A DNA stretch of 64,000 bases from Streptomyces sp. NBC_00433 (GTDB taxonomy: Bacteria; Actinomycetota; Actinomycetes; Streptomycetales; Streptomycetaceae). A model generated the notes under the pieces. The model did not search any database. It saw only the letters and a program-made list of their open reading frames with translations, and was not told the origin of the DNA. This document shows positions 8,967 through 17,982 of this stretch, piece by piece; position 1 is the first letter of the stretch, and every line of letters begins with the position of its first letter. The DNA lies in contig CP107926.1 of assembly GCA_036015235.1 (NCBI GenBank), forward strand, positions 8,737,501-8,801,500, read 5' to 3'. The position numbers and the translations under genes were made by a program.

Positions 8967-9947
8967 TCACCGCCCGCCCTCCGCCGCGTCGTGCGGGGCG
9001 ACCCCGGACAGCTTGTCCGGGTTGGTGACCAGGTAGACGTCGGTGATCCTGTCGTCGGCCGCGTCCAGCTCCACGACCATCACCGCGGTGGGGGAGCCGT
9101 CGCTCAGGACCACCACCGACGGGTCGCCGTTGACCTGCCGGTAGCGGATGTCGACCGACGCCGGCAACCGGTTGGCCGCGTAGCCGCTGATCACCTTCGC
9201 CACCCTCTCCCGGCCGGACACCGGCCGCAGCGCGGCGCTCGCCTTGCCGCCGCCGTCGGTCCACAGCGTCACGTCGGGGGCGAGCAGGCTCATCAGATCC
9301 GCCAGATCCCCGCCCAGCGCGGCCGCGATGAAGCGCTCGGTCACCCGCCGCTGCAACTGCCGGTCGGCCTGGTGGCGCGGCCGTCGCGCCTGCACATGCT
9401 CACGGGCCCGGTGCGCCAGCTGCCTGACCGCCGACGGGCTGCGCTCCAGGATCTCGGCGATCTCGGTGTGCGGATAGCCGAACACCTCGTGCAGGACGAA
9501 CACCGCCCGCTCCAGCGGCGTCAGCGTCTCCAGCACCACCAGCATCGCCATCGACACCGACTCGTTGCGCAGCACGGACTCCGCGACATCGGCCGCCCGC
9601 GCCGCCTGCGGCAGGTCCGCGGCCTCCGGCGCCCCGGTGGCCAGCGGCTCGGGGAGCCACGGGCCGATGTACGTCTCGCGGCGGCGGCTGATGCTGGCCT
9701 GCCGCGCGAGCGCCTGGTTGGCCGCGATCCTCACCAGGTAGGCGCGCGGGTTCTCGATGTCGTCGCCCAGCGTGCCGGCGCTGCGGCGCGACCACGCGAG
9801 CCAGGTCTCCTGCAGGACGTCCTCGGTGTCGGAGACGCTGCCGAGCATGTTGTAGACCACCGAGAACAGCAGCTCGCGGTGGCCGGCGAACACCGCGGTC
9901 GCGCGGTCGCCCGCCGCCGCGGAATGCCGGGTCTTGGTGTCGGACAC
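8967..9947 (-). CDS. ECF sigma factor, SigJ/ECF41 type with SnoaL-like domain
   Basis: 326 residues. Sigma region 2 (ELLFSVVYNMLGSVSDTEDV, DVLQETWLAW) and region 4 (FVLHEVFGYPHTEIAEIL) are followed by a C-terminal SnoaL_2 domain from about residue 190. That domain works as a built-in regulator in the ECF41 group. The start is GTG 9947 behind GGGAGG; the in-frame upstream ATG lacks one. ECF41 factors are usually co-encoded with a COE enzyme (carboxymuconolactone decarboxylase, oxidoreductase or epimerase). None is adjacent here. Confidence 0.88.
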   Translation of the reverse strand: MSDTKTRHSAAAGDRATAVFAGHRELLFSVVYNMLGSVSDTEDVLQETWLAWSRRSAGTLGDDIENPRAYLVRIAANQALARQASISRRRETYIGPWLPEPLATGAPEAADLPQAARAADVAESVLRNESVSMAMLVVLETLTPLERAVFVLHEVFGYPHTEIAEILERSPSAVRQLAHRAREHVQARRPRHQADRQLQRRVTERFIAAALGGDLADLMSLLAPDVTLWTDGGGKASAALRPVSGRERVAKVISGYAANRLPASVDIRYRQVNGDPSVVVLSDGSPTAVMVVELDAADDRITDVYLVTNPDKLSGVAPHDAAEGGR

Positions 9948-10283
9948 GATTGGGCCTCCCGTGGTGCGTTTCCCCGTTGGCACTAAGAGGGCAGACTCCT
10001 CTCCAGCGTGACATCAGATGGCCGAAATGTGATGTGCGTCTCGTCACGTGATCGAATTGCACCTGCTAAGACGGTTATGCCCGACTGTTTCGACGCTCTG
10101 CTGCGGCGCCGCTGTCACATCGGGGGCCGCACGGATGCTCTGTGTTGCGTGGGGCGCGACGACGGCCCGGCGGCAGCCCGGAAAACGGGTGCTGGAGGGG
10201 AGCCGCCGGTCCGTCGCCGCGCCCGCCGCCGCCCCGCCCGGGGCGGCCGGACCCCAACGACGTGCCGAAGGATGTAGTCCGCC
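9948..10283. other. 336-bp divergent intergenic region
   Basis: Lies between the sigma factor and the hemerythrin gene. It contains an inverted repeat ACATCA (10011-10016) and TGATGT (10030-10035), and a CACGTG at 10045-10050. The first 100 bp are AT-richer and likely hold both promoters. No coding sequence is supported. Confidence 0.45.
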
Positions 10284-10907
10284 GTGGCCGATACACAGCA
10301 GGACATCGATTTCACCATCATGTACGCGACCCACCGCGCCTTCCGTCGCGACCTGCGCCGGCTGGCCGCCGCCGTGGAGGCGGGGCAGGCCGGCACGCCC
10401 CAGGTCCTGGCAGGCTGGGAGAACTTCAGCCACCAGCTCCACAACCACCACTCCGTCGAGGACGCCGCCCTGTGGCCGCAGGTCGAGGCCAAGATCAAGG
10501 ACCGGCCCGCCGACCTGCGGCTGATGGAGACCATGGAGGCCGAGCACGCGGAGCTGGGCCCGCGGATCGACGCGGTCGACACCGCGCTCAAGGCCGGCTC
10601 CGACGACCTGGGGGCCAGGACCCAGGACCTCTACGAGGTGATGGACCACCACTTCACCCACGAGGAGAACAGCGCGCTGCCACTGATCCAGGACGTGCTG
10701 ACAGTCGCGGAATGGAAGAAGTTCGGCCTCGCCAACGCCAAGAATCTCGGCATCAAGGGCGTCTCCGTCTACATCCCGTGGGTGGCCGACGGCGCCTCCC
10801 CGCAGGAGCAGCGCGAATTCCTGGGCGCGTTTCCGCCTCCGGTGAAGGTGGCGAACAAGCTGCTGTGGCAGCGTGCGTACCGCAAGAAGGGCCTCTGGAA
10901 CATCTGA
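10284..10907 (+). CDS. Hemerythrin HHE-domain protein
   Basis: 207-residue four-helix hemerythrin-like protein. Candidate diiron ligands: H17 (YATHRAF), the NHHSVEDAALWP block near residues 54-65, the MEAEHAEL histidine, and DHHFTHEENSALP. Such domains bind O2, NO or iron in the cytoplasm. The GTG at 10284 is used. A second hemerythrin of similar layout occurs at 49559 inside the polyketide cluster. It is followed 34 bp later by a membrane protein and may be cotranscribed. Confidence 0.85.
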   Translation: MADTQQDIDFTIMYATHRAFRRDLRRLAAAVEAGQAGTPQVLAGWENFSHQLHNHHSVEDAALWPQVEAKIKDRPADLRLMETMEAEHAELGPRIDAVDTALKAGSDDLGARTQDLYEVMDHHFTHEENSALPLIQDVLTVAEWKKFGLANAKNLGIKGVSVYIPWVADGASPQEQREFLGAFPPPVKVANKLLWQRAYRKKGLWNI

Positions 10908-10941
10908 GGCGCCCCGCCCGGCTCCGACGCGAGGTGACCGC

Positions 10942-11562
10942 ATGTGCTGGTCCGCCACGGCCGATCTCGCGGCCGGGTCGGTGATCTGCGCACTCGGCGC
11001 GGCCTGCGTCGCGCGGACCCGGCGGGTCCGCGACCTGCCCCTGGCCGCGCTGCCGCTGCTCCTCGGGGCGCACCAGCTCATCGAGGCCGCGGTCTGGCAC
11101 GGTGGTGGCGGCACCGGCGCCGCCACCACCGCCTGGGCGGTGATCGCCCTGCCGCTGCTCCCCGCGTGGGTGCCGCTCGCGGTCCTGTCCGCGTCCCCGG
11201 GCGCCCGCGCCCGCCGGCGCCTCGCCGCGCCGGTGGCCGTCGGCGTCGTCACGGCGGTGCTCCTCGCCCTGTGCCTCGCGGAGCAGGCGCCGTCCGCGCG
11301 CATCCACCGCCATACGGTCGACTACGCCGTGCACGTCCCCCACGCCCCGTGGCTCATCGCCGGATACCTCTTCGCCACCCTCGGCGCGCTCCTCCTGGCC
11401 CCCGACCCCACCCTGCGCCTCCTCGGCGCCACCACCGCGGCCGGCGCGGTCCTCTGCGCCGTCCTGTGGCGCTTCTCCTTCATCTCCACCTGGTGCGCGG
11501 TGGCCGCCGTCGCCAGCCTCATCCTCCTCTCCCGCCCAGCGTCCCCACACGCCCCCGGGTGA
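10942..11562 (+). CDS. DUF6629-like polytopic membrane protein
   Basis: 206 residues beginning MCWSATADL, with about six hydrophobic helices. The MCWS start, followed by a helix and a GAHQLIEAAVW segment, is characteristic of a conserved membrane family assigned to DUF6629 from memory. Function unknown. The start is ATG 10942. It follows the hemerythrin gene closely on the same strand. Confidence 0.7.
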   Translation: MCWSATADLAAGSVICALGAACVARTRRVRDLPLAALPLLLGAHQLIEAAVWHGGGGTGAATTAWAVIALPLLPAWVPLAVLSASPGARARRRLAAPVAVGVVTAVLLALCLAEQAPSARIHRHTVDYAVHVPHAPWLIAGYLFATLGALLLAPDPTLRLLGATTAAGAVLCAVLWRFSFISTWCAVAAVASLILLSRPASPHAPG

Positions 11563-11569
11563 TCGCCAC

Positions 11570-11810
11570 GCCCACCCTCCAGGGGCGAACGCCGGGCACA
11601 GGAGGACGCAGTCCCAAAGGGGCGCGTGGGACGGAGCGCCCCGCCGGAGAGGCGGGAAAGAAGGCAACGCCACCGCAAGTGGCAACCACCCAGGGGCGCG
11701 GGGAACTGCGCGACCAGCCACGACGGCGCCGCGGCCGAGCAGCGCACCGCAAGGAGCAGCGACCCGCCCGCGGAGCGGGGCGAGCCCGGGGGCAGCCCGA
11801 CCGGGGCTGA
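11570..11810. repeat. Streptomyces-type GC-rich intergenic repeat
   Basis: Contains AGGGGCGCGGGGAACTGCGC (from about 11692) and a second AAAGGGGCGCGTGGGACG (about 11612). These resemble a short sequence I know as dispersed between genes in Streptomyces chromosomes. It lies between convergent genes and can form GC-rich hairpins. No coding capacity. Confidence 0.5.
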
Positions 11811-11838
11811 ACGGGAGGACGAAGCGCACCCGACTGAG

Positions 11839-12936
11839 TCAGTAGCGCAGGACCGCCGCCACATGCCCGACGTCAGCCAACTCACCGTCGGGGACAAACC
11901 GCACCCTCGCCCCGGTATCGAGCGCCTGCTCGGCGATCTCGTCGACGATGTCGTCCCGCGCCCCCCGGTCGCCGGAGGCGGCCGGGACCAGGTGGTCGCC
12001 GTCGTCGCGCACCGTCGTGCGGTAACCGTCCTCGATCGCGACCAGCGCGACCCGTGCCTCCGCGACCGACTGCCACACCTCGTCCACGCCGCCCGCGAAG
12101 GCCTTGCGGCCGCGGGCCTCGTCCAGTTCGGACAGCACGCCCGCGACCTCCTCCTGGGCCCGCCGGCCCGCAGCGGCGGCGAGCGCCTGGCGCAGGGCCT
12201 CCGCCGGGCCCTCGGCGAGCCCGCCCTGGACGATCCGCCCGGCGGACTCCTTCACCAGCTTGCCCGCCTCGTCGAGCGCCGCCAGGGCCTCCGCCTCGCC
12301 GACGACGTACACCGGCCGCGGGTCGGCCGCGACGACCACCCCCGCGCTCTCGCTCACCTCGCGCAGGAACTGCCGGGTCCGCTCGTCGGTGAAGGTGCTC
12401 GGCGTGTCGCCGACACGCTCCTCGCGCTCGGGGTCGAAGTCCTCGGGCACCCGCCGCACCGGAAAAGTGCCCGTGACCTGCTCAGGCGCCCGCCCCTTGG
12501 ACCCGCTCCACAGGGTCGCGACGTCCGCGGACACCGCGAGCACCCAGAACGGGCGGTTGGCGACGTGCGCCGCCACCAGGTTGCGGGTCAGGAACGTCTG
12601 GGCCAGCAGCACCCGGGCCGGAACGGTCCGCCCCAGCGTCCACACCTGGTGCTCGCCGGGCGCGGCGAAGATCGCGAGCCCGTCCTCGGCATGCACCAGG
12701 TCGACCTCGCCGAGCGCCTGGTCGAGCTGGCCGATCACGTCGATCCGGTCGGCCCGCGACACCTCGGGGTCGTTGTGCACCGCGTCCTTGGCCTCTTCCA
12801 GCAGATTGCGCAGCCTTACCGCGTCCTGCGCGTTGTCCGGTTCGCGGCGGTGGGTCGGCAGCAGCACGGAGACGGCCGGGTAAGGCCGCGGGCGGCGGAG
12901 GTCGGCGAGGATGTCGGGGCTGATCGGCGCATGCAT
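11839..12936 (-). CDS. baeRF (bacterial eRF1-like) family protein
   Basis: 365 residues. The N-terminal segment YPAVSVLLPTHRREPDNAQD and the C-terminal eRF1-like half (ARVRFVPDGELADVGHVAAV) match baeRF proteins. These are bacterial relatives of archaeal/eukaryotic release factor 1 and Vms1-like peptidyl-tRNA hydrolases, thought to act on stalled ribosomes. The start is ATG 12936; the longer frame upstream is not supported. It stands alone. The exact baeRF subfamily is uncertain. Confidence 0.72.
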   Translation of the reverse strand: MHAPISPDILADLRRPRPYPAVSVLLPTHRREPDNAQDAVRLRNLLEEAKDAVHNDPEVSRADRIDVIGQLDQALGEVDLVHAEDGLAIFAAPGEHQVWTLGRTVPARVLLAQTFLTRNLVAAHVANRPFWVLAVSADVATLWSGSKGRAPEQVTGTFPVRRVPEDFDPEREERVGDTPSTFTDERTRQFLREVSESAGVVVAADPRPVYVVGEAEALAALDEAGKLVKESAGRIVQGGLAEGPAEALRQALAAAAGRRAQEEVAGVLSELDEARGRKAFAGGVDEVWQSVAEARVALVAIEDGYRTTVRDDGDHLVPAASGDRGARDDIVDEIAEQALDTGARVRFVPDGELADVGHVAAVLRY

Positions 12937-13274
12937 GGCGGTGCCCTTTCGGCGGCGGCATCGTGTGCCGGTGGCGTCCCCCGCAGCGTCCCTTTGTCTC
13001 TTCATGGATATATCAATGTGCCGCCCCCCGCAGCTTGTGCGAGGTCGCCCCGGCCGGCCGCCGGCCACATCATCCCTGGTCAGCGCCCTGGTCCTCCTCT
13101 CGGCGGGCGCGACGCGCCTCCGGTCTCGGGCCCGGCGCGGAGGCCCGGGGCGCCAGGGCCCAGCGCTTCCGTCTCGACGGCCGCCGCGCAAGCGGAATGC
13201 CCGAGCCCAGGGGCTGCTGCTGACAGCCGGTGACCGGTGTGCTTAGCTGCCGACCGCGACGAGGGGAGGCGGCG
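12937..13274. other. 338-bp divergent intergenic region
   Basis: Promoter region between the baeRF gene and the DUF4129 operon. An AT-rich pocket (TGGATATATCAATGTG, about 13003-13018) is the best promoter candidate. The rest is GC-rich with no believable gene. Confidence 0.45.
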
Positions 13275-14318
13275 GTGGACGAGCACGACGCCACAGCCAG
13301 GGCGCGACAGGCGGGCGGGCACGAGAAGGACGCACCCCCGGCAGCGGGGCCACGGGGTGGCGGGGGCAGGGCGGGCGCGGCGGGCAGGGCGCTGGCCCTC
13401 GTCGCCGTCGCGGGCACCGCGCTGGGCGCCGTGACGCTGCGCCCCGGCCGGTCGCTGTTCGCCGACAGCGGCGGGCCGCTGGACAATTCCGCCGCCGTCA
13501 TCCTGATCGCCCTCGCCTGCCTGGGCGCGGGAATACTGCTCAGCAGCCGCTACCGCGCCCGCCTGGGCTACGAGCAGAACCTGCCGCCCTTCGAGCAGCG
13601 GCTCGCCGACGCGGTGCGGGTGACGCTGATCACGGCCGCACTGGCGATCCCCCTTCTGCTGCTCGCCATGCACCGGTTCCCGCAGGGCGGCAGCACCCCG
13701 ACCGTCGAGCGGACCGGCAGCGACTGGATACCGCGGAGCAAGCGCCCGCCGGCGCCGCCGGGCCACATCGGCAAGCCCAGCCACGCCCCCCAGATCACCC
13801 TGCCGCACATCCTGGTGGTCATCGGCATCGCCCTGCTGGTGGTCGTCCTGCTGGTCGCCGGCTACCGGCTGTGGCGCCAACTGCGGGACACCGCCGAGCA
13901 GCCGGACCCGGGCCCGTACCTCCCGGCCGAGCACGACGTACTCGCCGACGCCGTCGACTCCGGGCGCCGCGCACTGCTCGACGGCACCGACGCCCGCGCC
14001 GCCGTCATCGCCTGCTATGCCGCCATGGAGACCTCGCTGGCCGAGTCCGGCGTCGCCCGCCGCGCCTCCGACAGCCCCCAGGACCTGCTGGAGCGGGCCG
14101 CCGGCAGCGGCCTGCTGACCGGCCCGCACGCCACCGACCTGACCGTGCTGTTCCGCGAGGCCCGCTACTCCACCCACCCCATGGACCACACCCACCGCGA
14201 CCGGGCCGCCGACGCGCTCGACGCCATCGCCGCGCAGCTCGCGGAACGCGCCGCCGCGGACGCCGGGCCCGGCGAGGGCACACAGGGGCCGCAACCGACC
14301 GCGGGAGCCCACCGGTGA
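13275..14318 (+). CDS. DUF4129 membrane protein
   Basis: 347 residues with several hydrophobic helices (around 43-60, 75-92, 120-140 and 185-205). A C-terminal DUF4129 block follows: VIACYAAMETSLAESGV, then LFREARYSTHPMDHTHRDR. DUF4129 proteins are regularly encoded with MoxR and DUF58, as here. The GTG at 13275 has GGGGAGG upstream. It opens a five-gene operon with GTGA/ATGA overlaps. The system is suspected of membrane-protein assembly or envelope stress; the role is not established. Confidence 0.85.
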   Translation: MDEHDATARARQAGGHEKDAPPAAGPRGGGGRAGAAGRALALVAVAGTALGAVTLRPGRSLFADSGGPLDNSAAVILIALACLGAGILLSSRYRARLGYEQNLPPFEQRLADAVRVTLITAALAIPLLLLAMHRFPQGGSTPTVERTGSDWIPRSKRPPAPPGHIGKPSHAPQITLPHILVVIGIALLVVVLLVAGYRLWRQLRDTAEQPDPGPYLPAEHDVLADAVDSGRRALLDGTDARAAVIACYAAMETSLAESGVARRASDSPQDLLERAAGSGLLTGPHATDLTVLFREARYSTHPMDHTHRDRAADALDAIAAQLAERAAADAGPGEGTQGPQPTAGAHR

Positions 14319-14892
14319 CCGAACCGCGGCCCCCCGAGCCGGGCGTACCCGGTTCCGTACGCCACTCGCTGACCCTGCTGGCCGCGGTCGGCGCCGCGGC
14401 CGTCGTCCTGCCGGGCCTCGTGGAAGGCCTGCCGGGCGCCGCCACCGGACTCGCCGTATGCACGGTCGCCGGCCTCGCCATCGCCCGCTACGTCACCGGC
14501 GCCGGCGCCCAGGACAGCGGCTTCCGCCGCTCGGTGCGGCTGCTCGGCAGCCGCGCGCCCGCACTCGGCGAATGGCAGCGCATCGTCGACAAATCGATCG
14601 GCGACCGCAGCGACGTGCACTTCACCGCCACCCTCCGGCCGCAACTGCAACGGCTGTTCGCCGCCCGGCTCGCCGAGCGGCACGGCGTCGACATGCACCG
14701 CAGCCCGAAGCGGGCCGAGGCCCTCGTCGGCGCCGACCTGTGGCCCTGGATCGACCCCGCGCACCGCCCCGCGCACCGGCCCGACGACCCGGAGCAGGTG
14801 CTCCGCGCCCTGCTCGACCGGTTGGAGGCGCTGGACGGGGCCCCCCGACCGGCCGCCGCCCGTACCACCACCAGGCACAGTGAGGATCCGCA

Positions 14893-14896
<4 letters not shown>
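14315..14896 (+). CDS. Small membrane-anchored protein of the MoxR-DUF58 operon
   Basis: 193 residues with two N-terminal transmembrane helices (about 20-40 and 43-60). A soluble domain with EWQRIVDKSIGD and RLFAARLAERHGVDMHR follows. It starts at GTG 14315, overlapping the DUF4129 stop, and ends overlapping the MoxR start, so it is translationally coupled to both. Proteins of this form commonly sit between DUF4129 and MoxR in actinomycetes. Function unknown. Confidence 0.72.
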
Positions 14897-15896
<1,000 letters not shown>

Positions 15897-15900
<4 letters not shown>

Positions 15901-17225
15901 CGGAACGACCCGCCGCACTCGACCGGGCACTGGGCGGCGTGACGGGCGCGCCCACCGAGCCGCCGCCGGCGGCGCCGCCCGGCTGGCGGGCCGGCGAGCG
16001 CACCCTGCGCTACGGCACGGTCGCCGCGGTCGCGGTGGCCGCCGCCCTCCTCACCGGCCACGCGTGGCTGCTGGCCGCGGCCGCCGCCCCGCTCGCCCTG
16101 CTGGCCCTGGCGCTGCCGGCCGGCCGCAGGCCGCGGCACCTCACGCCCGCGGTCGACGTCCAGCCGCGGCGCTGCTTCGAGGGCGAGCGCGTCACCGCCA
16201 CCGTCACCCTCGCGCACGACGGCGCGGCCGGGCGCCTCGACCCCGGCGTCACCCTCGGGCCCGGTGTACGGCTCGACGACCTCGACGTCACCGGCGGGCG
16301 CGTCACGCTGACCTTCACCGCGCAGCGCTGGGGCCGCTGGACCGTCGGCACGGTCGACCTCGACGTCTACGACACCGGCGGCGCCGCCCGCCGCACCCTG
16401 CGCGTCGACCTCGGCGAGGTCGCGGTCTTCCCGGTCCCCACCGCGACCGGCGTCACCCCCATCCCGGTACGGCTGCCGCAGCGGCTCGGCGAGCACACCT
16501 CATCGCAGCGCGGCGAGGGCGTCGAGGTCACCGGCATCCACCCCTACGTACGCGGCGACCGCCAGCGCCGCATCCACTGGCCCGCGACCACCCGCCGCGG
16601 GGAACTGCAACTCCACCAGTTCGCCGCGGAGAGGGCCTCGGACACCGTGGTCCTGCTCGACGTCCTCGCCGACGTCCGCGACCCGGTGAGCGGTACGTCC
16701 TCGCTCGACGAGACCTTCCGCGCCGCGGCCGGCCTGGTCCGCGCCTACCTGCGCACCCACGACCGGATCGGCGTCGTCTCGGTCGGCGGCGCCACCCGCT
16801 GGCTGCAACCCGGCAGCGGCCAGAGCTACTTCTACCGGATCGTGGAGAGCGTCCTCGACGTCCGCAAGGACCTCGGCTACCGCACGGCCGGGCTGCACAG
16901 GCTGCCGCCGCCCGCCCTGCCGGAGAGCGCCCTGGTCTACGTCCTCACGCCGCTCACCGACCAGCGCATCCTCGATGTGCTCGACCAGGTCAGGTCGCGG
17001 GCCAATCCGCTGGTCGTGGTGGAGATCCCCACCGGCGACCCGACGGTCGAGCCCGGCGACCGCACCGCGGAGCTTGCCCTGCGCCTGTGGCGGGCCGACC
17101 GCGACGCGATGCGCTTCGCCCTGACCGAACGCGGCATCGCCGTCATCACCCACCATCCCGGCGAAACCCTCGACCTGGCCCTCGCCCCCCTGCTGCGCAC
17201 CCGCATCCGCGGAGGCCGCCGATGA
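15897..17225 (+). CDS. DUF58 domain protein
   Basis: 442 residues with two N-terminal membrane helices (about 40-75). The DUF58 core follows: GVEVTGIHPYVRGDRQRRIHW and WPATTRRGELQLHQF. A VWA-like fold with VVLLDVLADV and THDRIGVVSVGG completes it. This is the usual partner of the MoxR ATPase just upstream. ATG 15897 overlaps the MoxR stop (ATGA). Confidence 0.92.
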
Positions 17226-17286
17226 GCCGCGCGCCCGGCCCCCGCCGATCGACCGCCCGCACCGACGGAGGCCGCCGATGAGCCGC
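17210..17286 (+). repeat. 21-bp direct repeat duplicating a ribosome site and start codon
   Basis: The same 21 bases, GGAGG plus ATGAGCCGC included, occur at 17210-17230 and 17266-17286, 56 bp apart. The first copy's ATG (17222) opens a 19-codon frame. Its TGA overlaps the ATG of the real next gene (17278), giving a coupled mini-cistron. Confidence 0.75.
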
Positions 17287-17811
17287 ACCACGGATGTCCA
17301 CCGGCTGACCGCCCGGCTGCTCGGCGTCGCCCTGGCTGTCGCCGCCTGCAACCCGCCCCGCACCCTCGACGGCCCTGTCGCCGGCTGGGCCCTCGTCCTC
17401 GCGGCCTGCGGTGCCGCGTGGTGGGCGGCGCCGATGGTCGACGCGCGCCCGGTGGTCACCTCGATGCGGTGGACCGCGGTGGCGGCGCACCGGCGCAACA
17501 CGCTGCTGCCCGCCGGCGCGGTCGCCCTGGCCGCGCTGACCGCCCCCGGGGTCTGGCTGGCGGCCTGCGTCACCGGCCTGCTGGTCGCCTACCTCCTGGT
17601 CACCGACGGCTGGACGATGGGTTCCACCGCCCCCGCGGGCACCGACCGCGCCACCCCGGCGCTCGCCGCCACCGCGGCGGCCGCGGTGGTCTTCGCCGCC
17701 TCCACCGCCCCGGTCGCCCACACCACCTGGTCCCGCCTCCCGGCGGCCCTCGCCATCGCGGCCACGACCGCCTGCGTGGCCTTGGCCCTGCGCCACCGCC
17801 GCACCGGTTGA
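17278..17811 (+). CDS. Membrane protein at end of MoxR-DUF58 operon
   Basis: 177 residues, mostly hydrophobic, with about five predicted helices and little polar sequence. The start is ATG 17278, behind the second copy of the duplicated ribosome site. Operon position ties it to the MoxR-DUF58 system. No recognised domain. Confidence 0.68.
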   Translation: MSRTTDVHRLTARLLGVALAVAACNPPRTLDGPVAGWALVLAACGAAWWAAPMVDARPVVTSMRWTAVAAHRRNTLLPAGAVALAALTAPGVWLAACVTGLLVAYLLVTDGWTMGSTAPAGTDRATPALAATAAAAVVFAASTAPVAHTTWSRLPAALAIAATTACVALALRHRRTG

Positions 17812-17982
17812 CGCACCCCGCGGAGTCCTGGGAAGAGTCAGCTGTATCGGTTCAGTAAACGCGGCACCCACTTACCAAAACCATGCTTCCCATCTGCACT
17901 TGCCGTGCTTTACCGTTTAATGACCCGGCCCGCCCAGGGGCCGAGGGAGCAGCCGACGCGCCGCAGGCATGAGGGAGTAGCG

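Noticed and set aside
8967-9947. ECF41-type autoregulatory promoter upstream of the sigma gene
   Set aside because: A TGTCAC is present on the minus strand near 10007-10012, but no CGTC lies at the expected spacing, so I do not claim it.
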